From positions 1 to 21,094 of the forward strand of contig JAWQRM010000606.1 of NCBI GenBank assembly GCA_033557675.1: 21,094 nucleotides of DNA, in the 5' to 3' direction. Numbering within the stretch: the stretch's first letter is position 1; each line of letters opens with the position of its first letter. This DNA comes from Coptodactyla brooksi (lineage: Eukaryota; Arthropoda; Insecta; Coleoptera; Scarabaeidae). Position numbers and translations under genes: made by a program. A model generated the notes under the pieces. It saw nothing but the letters and a program-made list of their open reading frames with translations, was not told the DNA's origin and made no database searches. Below, piece after piece: positions 1 to 8,464 of this stretch.

Positions 1-176
1 TTTTCTCTTTCGTATATTGTAACTCATTGTCGAATTTCGATTAACTATGCCAGTTACATTAAATCAATATTATGTACTACTAAACGTAGAAACTACCCAA
101 CAACGTAATGCATATGCGAATAGATTAAAAGGGGGAAGTCCCTATCACTTTTGTTGCGCACTAGTACTTGATGAAG

Positions 177-300
177 TTCGTTATAAACGAAGGGTTTGAA
201 CCAAATGGAACGATTATTTGGTTCGGAAGCTACGACGGGACTTTCAAATTAGTTCGCTATAAGCGATGGTTCGCTATAAGCGAGTACGTTATAACCGCGG
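177..300. repeat. Cluster of palindromic TTCGCTATAAGCGA motifs
   Basis: The 14-mer TTCGCTATAAGCGA occurs twice exactly, at 253-266 and 270-283, a 17-bp period. A variant TTCGTTATAAACGAA lies at 177-191 and a weaker one, TACGTTATAACCG, at 285-297. Each full motif is an inverted repeat around a central ATA. Such motif series are often seen in the terminal parts of DNA transposons or MITEs, but no matching opposite end was found in the window, so this may be a solitary element end or a protein-binding cluster. Confidence 0.5.
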
Positions 301-2501
301 TTGACTGTATATATATATAAATTTAGTTTATTTATATGTCCTTTTAGCAACTTTTGTTTCACATCATCCCAGAACATAAGAAGAAATACAGAACCTAGTG
401 TGTAACCTAGAGGTAGTACTTCAATGTTATTAGTCGACTTAGCTTTTGTAATGCGCAAAGTGTATTTCTATACTTTGCTACAGCAAATTGCCATATATTA
501 TATAAAAAATATTTACATTGGAATAAATGTTTAATTTATTTAAATTTTGCAACTAAATTAAATATTTAGTTGCAAGCAATTAAATCTTTTAAATTACTTA
601 TCAATTTTAAATAATTTCGTGTATATGCTAGTAGTTGTGCACTGACAAGTGAGTGGATTTATGTTTCACTGACAATGAGATATGTTAACAATCGTGAACT
701 AGTCTGCATAACATCGCGTGTCTTTGAAAAGTTTGAAATTAATGGTATAACATTCATATACTTCTGTTATTCCTTTTTAAGTTTTTAATATTTCTGGTAT
801 GTTTAATGTTTCTGTACGAACACTAGATTCAAAAGAAATATTCATCAAGTAGTGTCACATTATCGCAAGCTGTTAATTACTGTCAGTGCTGTCAGGTGTT
901 AATGACACTGTTGACTTAGGAGATTACAACTTAAATGGGCTAAAATTTTACTTAATACTATCACACTAAACTATGTGTAGTGCTCGAATCTTTGAAGTTG
1001 AGACAAATCAATCATTTTAGCTATTGGCTATTCTCTTATGAGATATACTTAGTTTTATTTTAAGTTATTTTTTAACTTATTATATGCACAATTGGACATG
1101 TGTATGTGTACAAACTCTTTCATTTCTTAAAGAATAAATACTATGGATGATTGATAATATAAAAATGATCCTCTCATTCTTGATCATCTGAGTCTGTTAG
1201 CCTTGACAACTTCTATTACGTTAGGTTTCCCAAACAGCTCCTCACAATATTCAGAATATTAACCTACGTACTATATATTAGAGCTGTTCAAAAAATTATT
1301 CACGTATAACGTAGTTAAATTACATAGCAGCCTGCCAGTTTCAATTAAAACTTTAACTTTACAGAGTCTTAAAATAAAATTAAAGAGAGTGCTGCTTTCA
1401 GGTGAGCAGCAGGCTTGTGCTCGCTTATCCTTCAGCTGTAAGTTTTTCACTACAGCAGTTATAAGTGTTGGGCTGAGTGGTGGAGCAGGTGGGCATTGAT
1501 ACCAATTATAATTTTATGTTTAATGTTATATATTCTCTTCGTATCAAGATTATTGTTCCATTTTTTGTTCTATCTTCAATTAAGAGAATAAAACCTGATT
1601 TAAAACAAATTTCTGCCAATCATAATAATGTTAGGTCCATGTGCGTTACATTTCCTCATATATTTTATACTTAACTCAGCAATTTTTACAATAGCTGGTG
1701 TATCTGGAGTATTTTTCATCCCTCTGATTATTTTATATAGCTATTTTGGCCATACTTGCATGTTTCAGATACTTTGGATGTTAAAGAGTAACGAAACGAG
1801 TCGTAAACATTGGTAAATAATATTTTTAAACTACATAGGGCCCGATGAAGAACCGAAGAGTTTGGTGGCTACTTTTAAGGGGTCATGTCTAGTTGCAAGG
1901 TAAAAAAAAGTGATTTTCGGGAATTTTTATAAGAATGTTCCAATTATTTTTTCGTGCAACAAAATGTTGATACTAAAAGCACATGCATTGAGCAATATTC
2001 AAAATCTTTTTCCTTGAAAAACATTCATCCCTCTCATAGTGAAGGATGATAGAAATACTGATGTATGTATTTTCGCGATCATTTATTAAATAACTCTTTA
2101 TTTAATAGTTAAAGCATATAAGGTTTGGATCTCACTTAACATGTGGAATGCCAGACTATTGAAGGAACTGAGCTAACAATGTTTATTGGCTCAGTACTAA
2201 ATTTAATACTTGAATGCGTCATTATCGTAGTGCGGTCTTTCAGTAATACATTTGTTCTATTTATTTACTTGATGCCGATTTACGAATTTCAGGAACTTCT
2301 GTAGACGTTTTCTGAATTTACAGTACATTAAACTTAAAAAATCGAGTTTTAATCTAAAACCTGTCAATCATTTCGTTCCATTAGTAGATTGCTGCTTTCG
2401 TCGGCATATTTTTATTTACATAGACATCGCCAACTTTCATATAAAGGCTGCACTTAAATGTGGGCTTCGTGGAAGCAGTAATTACATGTTTGCTATCTTG
2501 C

Positions 2502-2527
2502 AGTATCACACATATTTGTGTGATACT
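2502..2527. repeat. Perfect hairpin, 11-bp arms
   Basis: AGTATCACACA at 2502-2512 is the exact reverse complement of TGTGTGATACT at 2517-2527, with a 4-base loop TATT. It lies in otherwise unassigned DNA. It could be a chance palindrome, a foldback remnant or a binding site; nothing nearby decides between these. Confidence 0.6.
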
Positions 2528-4589
2528 TGGAAATAATAAGCCGGGAGATTTTGCACCAAGCGTTAGTTGAAAACAGGGTTTTCGGAAATGTTCAAGTCCC
2601 ACGTGATCAAATGCGGATTCCTCTTCTGAGAATTTGTTTATCGCAGATTGGTAGTACATGTTTAATATTTTTGTGTGCGTCACTAAAATGTAATCAGATC
2701 TTGATATTTCAAACATAGGCGTTCGTGAACTGAGTATTCTTTTATTTAACGTTTCAGCAAATACAGAGAGCTTTCATAATTAACAAACATACAATTTTCG
2801 CTCATTTAATAGTGTAGGATTCAATGTTAATACCCTTTGATAACAATGAATATTTCTTTTGCTGTTATTAAACAGTAAATTAATTTTGTTACACCAGTGA
2901 CTTTCTCAATTGTGACAGTTAGGGTATTTTATTTTAATCATTAGCATTGATTAGCATACTGCAAGTTTGGTTGACATTTCTGAAAGCCCTGTCTAATAGG
3001 ATTATTATACTGCAGTACAATAGTCTTATAATAAAGTAGTTCTAAAAGATATACGAGGCACACTAGCGACTTTTCACTTCAGGCTGTTACAGAAAAATGG
3101 AATGAAATAAATCAAATACATTATTCCAGTATTATTCTTCCAGTGTTACCTTAAAGTGGAATCTTTCAATCTTTTGGCAACTCCATCTTTTTGTTCATAA
3201 AATTCATTGTCATTAAAAGCAGGTTGTTGTCAATACATGTTTGAAAAGGCTTCAATTATTATTGAAGCGATTATTAAAGTCGCTTTTAAATTCGACGGGT
3301 AATTAAAAATTGTAGTGATATATTATTTCAAAATCTGAAGTTAGGTGTTGGGTACTGAACACCTTGTATATGTGAAAATAGTTTTAATCTAATCTTTCAT
3401 TTAATCAAAAATTCTTCAAATCTTCCAATTGAAACATTTTTATGTTCCTGACCTTTCCACAATATTGGAACAATAATAATAAAAACATAAATATTATATG
3501 TTTATTATAATTGTATAATATTAAAGCGCAACATAAAAATATTGAAATATCCAGCGTCATTTTCGACGTCGTATTGTCCTTGCGAATTTTGCTCCTCGAA
3601 TAAGAATCGGACTGGATGTCCGTGGTGCTCATTCAAGCTCTACGAGTTAAATGAAGTCCAGAATTAACTTTTGCATAAATTAAATCTGAATTGACAGTTT
3701 CAACATTATGGAAATAACCGACGTTATAATCCTCGTGGGACTGATTTTCATGGCCGGTAGGGTATACTGAATATTATTCTGGATTTAATTAAGTTATTGT
3801 CGATTCAAGAACTGGATAAAATCAGAAATTGTCATTCGACTTTTGAAAACTGCAACTGACATCATACCCCAAACACCGAATGTTATTTATACTATATTAG
3901 TATAGACAAATAGTAGAGGTTGACTCTATTGAGAGAACAAAGTTATGGCGAAAAGCCAAAAGGTGTTAACTTTTTTGTCAGTACTGTAATTCATATCTGA
4001 AACTAATAAGGTCAGCAACTTATCTTTATGCATTCCTTTTCTAATTTATCGTTCATTTATTTCAAAATATTAAAGTCTGGCAAAAAGTTTTTTAAGCATA
4101 AGATGTCTCATCAGTGAAACTGGGTCATTCCTTTATTTGAAGCAAATTTTCTTTTAGTAGCAAAAAAAAACTTGCAATTGTCCCAAATGCAGAGTAAGAA
4201 GTTCTCGTGGTGGTTGAATTTCACTCAATTGCTTTTTATTATTGGATTTTTGCTTCAGATTCTGTATATTTGATAGTAAATACAATTACTTTTAAATTAA
4301 CATAGCGATGGGTTACATGAACTTTCTTCCGATACACGAATAATCTTTTAATAATATTTCCAATCAGTTTTTTATCAGTTCTCATCTTTATGTGAGCTTT
4401 GGTATATCTTTTTGCACAATTTACTTTATTTAACGTCATTTGCTATTTTTTCCTTCAAGCAATCTTCAAAGTGTAGTACGTTTATTATAATTTTACTAAG
4501 ATTTTGTTCATATCAAAATGAACAAATGAAATTATTCCAAATCCTCAACTGAATGGTCGCCATTCACTCTTATTTATCCTGCCTTTAAA

Positions 4590-4805
4590 CTTAAGCCAAT
4601 GAAAGACAAAGTCATGAATAAGTCAAAGTTATGAATAAAACTGTTCATGGATTCACCTACGGGAGGATAAAGTTGCTCGGATCCAATAGAACTTCTGTGC
4701 GATTGTGGATTTGCAGATGATCTATGCCATCAGAAGAAGTTCAATGTTCTGAAAATAAAGCTTGAAAAAGTGGGGTTAAAAATCAACAAAAGTAATATGA
4801 TTTAA
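4590..4805 (+). pseudogene. LINE reverse-transcriptase fragment with FADD box
   Basis: A frame running 4680-4805 reads D-P-I-E-L-L-C-D-C-G-F-A-D-D-L-C, then shortly after K-L-E-K-V-G-L-K-I-N-K-S, and ends at a stop at 4803-4805. The FADDL motif is the catalytic metal-binding box of non-LTR retrotransposon reverse transcriptases, and the following KVGLKINKSK-like stretch is typical of the next conserved block. The segment between them is shortened by about ten residues. Upstream, 4590-4680 shows only weak, frameshifted resemblance, so the left boundary is approximate. The fragment is decayed and cannot be functional. Clade is uncertain (RTE- or CR1-like). Confidence 0.65.
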
Positions 4806-5111
4806 GAAGAACAAACCAAGAGAAATTATGGCTGACTGTGAAGCATTATTATGCGGGGGTCCAGGTCTTTACCTTCGTATGTAATAGGATGACAGAGAAA
4901 TGCCTCAGCAATGTCTAGTAAACCTATAATTATCATCAACAGCAAGACATGCCTTCGTGGATCTTCGCTTTCTCTTAATAACCCTTATGGGCTTCTCTCC
5001 TATTTGGCTTTTCATTTTTGTTCTCCAATTCATTATTTCATGGAATTTGGTTTTCTGCACTATTCGGTCTGTACACTGCAGTTTCGCTCATCCGGCTAAA
5101 GTCTTTTACCA

Positions 5112-5321
5112 TTAGGTATTTGATTCGTTATCTTTCATCCTCACTGTATATCCTATCCATCATAACTGTCCCAGTTTTACGAAGGTGATGACGCCGGACA
5201 CAGTACATGCTGATATAGCTTACAGTTTTTCGTCGTCTTTGGATAACGTCCAAATAACCAGCACTGATCTCATCAGAGTTTTAAATAGTTGACATTTTAT
5301 TGCTTCCGTTAGTTCGTCTGA
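5112..5321 (-). pseudogene. LINE ORF2 carboxy-terminal fragment
   Basis: On the minus strand, 5321-5220 reads a segment with KTLMRSVLV followed by WTLSKDDEKL, matching the region after the reverse transcriptase in RTE/CR1-like LINEs (usual pattern: K.LIRPVLTYGSETWTLSK.DE.LL). The YGSE residues are missing. After a deletion, 5192-5112 in another frame reads FVKLGQL, a stop, then WIGYTVRMKDN, matching the RL.W.GHV.RM block. Two stops and the internal loss make it a pseudogene. It lies 0.3 kb from the plus-strand FADD fragment but in opposite orientation. The two are either different insertions or one element split by an inversion. Confidence 0.65.
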
Positions 5322-6291
5322 TGTTGTTAGTGGGCCTACAGTCTTTCATCACTCCTGATGATATTAAACACTAATATTAAAGTAAAAGGGAGCATTAGTT
5401 AAAACATCCCAGGCTAGAAGTGTTTGTCATTAGGTATTTGAGATTCCCATTACAGGTGGAAAACAAACTGAATTTTTTTGACATATTTTCACCAGGAAAT
5501 AACAGGTTATAAAAAACATCAATCTTTTCATCCAATAAAACTTTAAGGTACTTCTAAAGTGCAAATAATTTGTAGTAATAGCCAAGCTAGTAAAGTTACT
5601 TTTATACAGTCTTTAAAGTAGTTATGTGTAAGTGATTCAGAATTAGTGTTGCATAAATTAAATTTGATTTGCCGGAACTAGCTACGGATATAAAATTTAC
5701 TCATAAACCACGTCATCTGCGTATGAACTCCAAGAAGCTTCTTTACAGCTCATTTACTAATTGCATTTGAGCCCGAAATACTCTTAAACGATAACACTCG
5801 AACTGTACTAGACTAATTTGAGTAGAGTGTATCATGCAAGATAATTCCAGCTTGTTAGTTCTGATTTCCGGCGGCAGATGGCGTGTTTTTACCTGCCAAG
5901 TCTGCGGCTTCCTTAGCATGGTAATTGTTCAGGAAGGTGTACTTCGTTCCGGCGCGTTTAGAGTCGGATTAACGTCGACACGATCGATTTAACTTCGGTT
6001 AAATGGTCGCTGCTAGTGTCATTTCCATGTACGACGCTCACAACACAAATTACGAGCTGGCAGTGGCACAAAATGCCGCTGACGCTGTGGTTTTATCGGT
6101 CTGATACAGTTCGCTTCAAGCTCATGGGCTCAACTGCCAATTTCAGTAATATATATACCAGGTCTACTCGATAAGTGATAAGCACAATCTAGACTTTTTG
6201 TTCGCACGGACTCGTATGTGATGTCACATGTAACATCCGATGGACGAGTATCAATTTTCTAAAACATTGCACCAGTAATGATTGTTATTTA
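5322..6291. other. No gene recognised; contains a GC-richer island
   Basis: The first 500 bases are AT-rich without structure. From about 5860 to 6130 the composition turns markedly richer in G+C and CpG, with words such as CCGGCGGCAG, TTCCGGCGCG and GTCGACACGATCG. No open frame there resembles a known protein. The island could be a conserved regulatory element, an untranslated exon, or an unrecognised repeat. Confidence 0.45.
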
Positions 6292-6293
6292 TA

Positions 6294-6318
6294 TTAGGTT
6301 GTTCATAATGTAATTTCA
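6294..6318 (+). repeat. Mariner copy A terminal inverted repeat, transposase 3' side
   Basis: Begins TTAGGTTGTTCATAATGTAA directly after TA. It matches the opposite terminal repeat at most positions, differing where this end has CATAATG and the other CGGAAAG. It is the end beyond the transposase stop. Confidence 0.85.
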
Positions 6319-6374
6319 TATTCACCATTAAACCGTTAAATATTTTATATAATTACATATTCACCATTTTTGTC

Positions 6375-6620
6375 CTACACCCATTTCCATCTTTCTGGCA
6401 GTAGCATAATTCCAGGCTCATAAAACTTCTGATCCTTGCTAACAAAAAAACTGATCCAAGTCATTTTTGGCGGCTTCACTTGAAGATTTTGCCGTCCCAA
6501 AAAAGTTGTAGAGGCCTAAGCAAGGTAATAATCGGAAGGTGTCAAATCTGGAGAACATGATAGGTATCGAAGCACATCCGATCCAAGCTGGAAAAGCTTT
6601 TGGCGAGTTACCAAAGTTTG
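6375..6620 (-). pseudogene. Mariner transposase carboxy terminus (copy A, distal piece)
   Basis: Minus-strand reading with frame changes gives LVTRQKLF, SDVLRYLSCSPDLTPSDYY, then KMTWISFFVSKDQKFYEPG and IMLLPERWKWV followed by a stop. These correspond to the block holding the third catalytic aspartate of the mariner D,D34D triad (SPDLAPSDYHLF) and the conserved tail (SKDQKFYERGIMLLPERW). The aspartate in PSDYY is kept, but LF is replaced and an in-frame stop follows. The piece continues the copy A reading interrupted at 7383 by the LINE. It is not functional on its own. Confidence 0.85.
6605..6615 (+). repeat. Target site duplication of the nested LINE, left copy
   Basis: GAGTTACCAAA here is repeated exactly at 7373-7383 on the other side of the LINE. 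In mariner reading (minus strand) it is TTTGGTAACTC, the codons of the conserved LVT segment. Mariner copy B has the same segment uninterrupted, at 13493-13505. Confidence 0.88.
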
Positions 6621-6646
6621 AACCCCATTTGAAACTGGGGTTCGAA
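6617..6646 (+). repeat. Hairpin at the LINE 5' end
   Basis: TTTGAACCCCA at 6617-6627 pairs with TGGGGTTCGAA at 6636-6646 with one mismatch and an 8-base loop. It lies at the very start of the inserted LINE. The right arm contains a GGTTCGAA word like a tRNA B box, but no A box or tRNA fold was seen. Confidence 0.6.
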
Positions 6647-6807
6647 TAGGGTAGTGCATGCGTACCACACGATACAGCTTCCAGCTAGCATCGCATCGCC
6701 TCTTTTACCCAATTCCGTCTCTCACCTTTACGTGGTGAACCCTAGTAACCTGAGCAACCTCTCCAATGAAGATTGGGCAACCAACCCCAGTGGCTAATCA
6801 GGGCTAA

Positions 6808-6876
6808 CAAGTTACATGGAATACCAGAACACTCTATAGAAGTGGAGCACTAAAAAAATTAATACGTGACGTATAA
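6808..6876 (+). pseudogene. LINE endonuclease domain, first residues
   Basis: The frame reads QVTWNTRTLYRSGALKKLI and stops at 6874-6876. WN.RTLY..GAL is the opening motif of the EEP (exonuclease-endonuclease-phosphatase) domain in RTE/CR1-like LINEs, which nicks target DNA for insertion. Only about 20 residues remain and the catalytic residues further on are absent. Confidence 0.75.
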
Positions 6877-6895
6877 CTGAAGTATAACTATGAAT

Positions 6896-7310
6896 AACCA
6901 TAATTTTAAAGTAGTAAAGGATTTCACCTACCTGTGTCGCGACTGGAAACCGCGCGTTCTCATTACTACCCATAATGAAATCTAGAAACATCTACCGGAA
7001 AATGAAATTAAGAATGTATAAAGCGTTAATCCACACAGTGGTAACATATGGGTGCGAGAGCTGGACCCTCACAAACAAGACCTCAGAGATGCTGGACATC
7101 TTTGAGAGGAAGGTCCTTAGGAAAATCTATGGACTGACAAACGATAGAGGGGTATGGAGAATAAAGTACAATCAAGAGCTATACCAATTCTTTAAGGAAC
7201 CAAAACCCACTGGGTTCAGTAGGATAAGACACCTGCAATGGGCAGGACACACCCAAATGATGCCACAAGAACGGGTACCGAAGATTGTAGAGAGAGAGAC
7301 CTACTTAACA
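6896..7310 (+). pseudogene. RTE-type LINE ORF carboxy-terminal region
   Basis: A short frame at 6896-6934 gives KVVKDFTYL, a conserved block that follows the reverse transcriptase. After a frame change, 6975 to about 7300 reads continuously with RKMKLRMYKALIHTVVTYG, CESWTLTNK, FERKVLRKIYG, GVWRIKYNQELYQ, RHLQWAGH and RVPKIVERE. This order matches RTE-type carboxy termini (VVTYGCE.WTLT, FERKVLRKI.GP, WRIRYN.ELY, LQWAGHV.RM, R.PK.V). The similarity ends as the sequence enters the 3' untranslated part and GA repeat. No reverse-transcriptase core precedes it. Confidence 0.88.
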
Positions 7311-7346
7311 TCAGGTGCTGGAGGAGAGGGGCCATGCGCCATCGCA

Positions 7347-7372
7347 GAGAGAGAGAGAGAGAGAGAGGGAGA
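7347..7372 (+). repeat. GA microsatellite forming the LINE 3' tail
   Basis: An almost pure run of GA dinucleotides, interrupted once by GGGA, lies between the LINE coding end and the right target duplicate. Simple-repeat 3' tails are typical of RTE and some CR1-like elements. Confidence 0.85.
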
Positions 7373-7383
7373 GAGTTACCAAA
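7373..7383 (+). repeat. Target site duplication of the nested LINE, right copy
   Basis: GAGTTACCAAA, identical to 6605-6615. Immediately to the right the minus-strand mariner reading resumes as HTSLVT. Confidence 0.88.
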
Positions 7384-7622
7384 CTGGTATGCGGTCTCGG
7401 ATTATTTTGGTGGAACACTACTTTACCCTTTCTACTGATCAATTCTGGCCTTTTCTGTTTGAGTGAATCATGCAATTTGTTCAGTTGGTGACAGTACACT
7501 TTAGAATTGATCGTTTGGTTAGATTTGTTCGTGAGTGGACTTATACAGTCCTCCACTGCGACCAACGATCTATTGCGAATTGATCGTGGTGTTCTCCCAA
7601 AAATTTTGGAAAGAGCTTCCAA
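7373..7622 (-). pseudogene. Mariner transposase middle piece (copy A)
   Basis: Minus-strand reading gives SNQTINSKVYCHQLNKLHD, QKRPELISRKGKVVFHQNN and PRPHTSLVT. This matches the conserved mariner block around the second catalytic aspartate (QTINSDLYCQQLDRL, QKRPELINRKGVVFHQDNARPHTSLVT). The catalytic D of HQDN is replaced by N here. The reading runs to the LINE insertion point, and its continuation is at 6620-6375. Upstream (7622-7577) it merges into the satellite array. Confidence 0.87.
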
Positions 7623-8150
7623 AAATTTTGCAAACTTGTAAAAAATTCTGCAAACTTTCGCAAAAAAATTTGCAAAAAGTAATGCAATTTATTCAGGTGA
7701 TGATAGTACATTTTAGAAATGATCTTGGTATTCTCCAAACATTTTGAAAAGAGCTCCCAAGTAGTATATACCTGGTTTGCAAAAGATTTTGCAAACCAGA
7801 TGGCAAACAATCATGCAATTTATTTGTCCAGTTGATGGCAGTACACTTTAGAATTGATCGTGGTATTTTCCTAAAACTTTTGAAAATAGCTCCCAAAAAT
7901 TTTGCAAGCATACAATAAACTTTGCAAACTTTTGCAAAAAAGTTTGTATACCAGTTAGCAAATTTTACAAACTTGCAAAAATGTACGCAAACTTTAGCAA
8001 AAATGTTTGCAAACCAGTTGCAATAAATCATGTAATTTGCCCAGTTGATGACAGTACACTTTAGAATTGGTCATGGTATTCTCCCAAAAATTTTACAAAG
8101 AGCTCCCAAAAATTTTGCAAATTTGCAAAAAATTTTGCAAACCAGTTTTG
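7469..8150 (-). repeat. Internal satellite-like array of mariner copy A
   Basis: Four variants of one anchor, CATGCAATTTGTCCAGTTGA followed by TGACAGTACACTTTAGAATT (plus-strand view), start near 8031, 7813, 7684 and 7469, spacings of about 218, 129 and 215 bases. Between anchors lie GAGCTCCCAAAAATTTT and repeated TTTTGCAAA words. On the minus strand the anchor codes for SKVYCHQLDKLHD, and the adjoining ACTGGTTTGCAAAATTTT corresponds to the NWFAKF codons near the transposase amino terminus. So the unit is a fusion of two distant parts of the transposase gene, repeated in tandem. Long spacings contain extra TTTTGCAAA filler or ancestral sequence. No uninterrupted frame runs through it. Confidence 0.85.
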
Positions 8151-8278
8151 ACACTGGCAGTTTGCCAATACTTCTTATCCTTACATATCGACTGATTCTT
8201 TTCTTGCTTGAACGGCATTTTTACCTTTTTTGCAATAAAAAGTAAAATGTGCCGAAAATGCTGTTTTTGATTCTCCAT
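8140..8278 (-). pseudogene. Mariner transposase amino terminus (copy A)
   Basis: Starting at the ATG at 8278, the frame reads MENQKQHFRHILLF, the standard mariner start that leads into the first helix-turn-helix DNA-binding domain. One base appears missing in the T run after ILLF, so the open frame leaves the ancestral one. The ancestral words KKGKNAVQA and TGLQNF/NWFAKF can be followed only by changing frame. The remainder of the DNA-binding domain and the first catalytic aspartate are absent, replaced by the array. Confidence 0.82.
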
Positions 8279-8437
8279 GTTTCATAAGACACAAATAGAA
8301 GACAATTACACAGAACCGAATAAAATATTTTCACACGTAAACTTTGCAATGTCAGCTGTCAGAATATATAATGCATATACGGTTGAGACTGAAGTTGGTT
8401 GGTTAAAATACAACTGATGCCTCTGCTGCGAAAAAAA

Positions 8438-8462
8438 CGAAATTACTTTCCGAACAACCCAA
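8438..8462 (-). repeat. Mariner copy A terminal inverted repeat, transposase 5' side
   Basis: On the minus strand it begins TTGGGTTGTTCGGAAAGTAA and is bordered by TA at 8463-8464. It is nearly identical to the left end of copy B at 12724. Confidence 0.88.
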
Positions 8463-8464
8463 TA

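Larger units (their letters stand above)
1..4589. other. AT-rich DNA with no recognisable gene
   Basis: Both strands contain only short open frames (up to about 110 codons) with the biased, low-complexity composition expected of AT-rich non-coding DNA, and none resembles a known family. The longest, on the minus strand at 2381-2716, contains a palindrome and was not recognised. The stretch holds a short palindromic motif cluster near its left end and one perfect hairpin near 2.5 kb, listed separately. Exons of a host gene with very short coding pieces cannot be excluded by eye. Confidence 0.6.
6616..7372 (+). mobile_element. Internally deleted RTE-type LINE inserted in mariner copy A
   Basis: The element fills exactly the interval between two GAGTTACCAAA copies. 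Its 5' part holds a hairpin-forming start and an untranslated region. The opening of the apurinic-like endonuclease domain follows (TWNTRTLYRSGALKKLI, 6814-6864) and ends at a stop. The sequence then jumps to the region after the reverse transcriptase (KVVKDFTYL near 6908) and on to the carboxy-terminal block. It finishes with a GA-repeat tail instead of poly(A). A single ORF starting with an endonuclease and a simple-repeat tail fits the RTE clade. The reverse-transcriptase core and most of the endonuclease are absent, so it is a short deleted derivative or was deleted after insertion. Confidence 0.85.
6294..8462 (-). mobile_element. Mariner copy A, non-autonomous, with internal satellite and nested LINE
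   Basis: Terminal repeats are visible at both ends: TTAGGTTGTTCATAATGTAA beginning at 6294 and, on the minus strand, TTGGGTTGTTCGGAAAGTAA beginning at 8462. Each is preceded by TA (6292-6293 and 8463-8464), the expected mariner target duplication. Between them, on the minus strand, lie a short transposase amino terminus (from 8278), a tandem array of rearranged transposase pieces (about 7470-8150), and the transposase carboxy-terminal part. The latter is split by a LINE insertion. Removing the LINE and one target duplicate leaves about 1.4 kb, slightly longer than a standard 1.3-kb mariner even though the transposase core is missing. The amino-terminal and carboxy-terminal sequences resemble the mellifera/cecropia-like mariners; subfamily is uncertain. 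Confidence 0.9.

Noticed and set aside
1477..1816. Two overlapping plus-strand frames rich in I, F and L
   Set aside because: Hydrophobic content is explained by AT-rich codons; there is no start context, family motif or continuation.
2381..2716. 111-codon minus-strand open frame
   Set aside because: No recognisable motif, and the frame runs through a perfect palindrome; length is compatible with chance.
6617..6660. GGTTCGAAT word resembling a tRNA T-loop or Pol III B box
   Set aside because: No acceptor, anticodon or D-arm can be folded around it and no A box was seen upstream; it is part of a hairpin at the LINE start.
7469..8150. Regularly spaced repeats suggesting a CRISPR-like array
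   Set aside because: The spacers are themselves repetitive (TTTTGCAAA words), the spacing is irregular, and the units decode as pieces of mariner transposase in a eukaryotic context.
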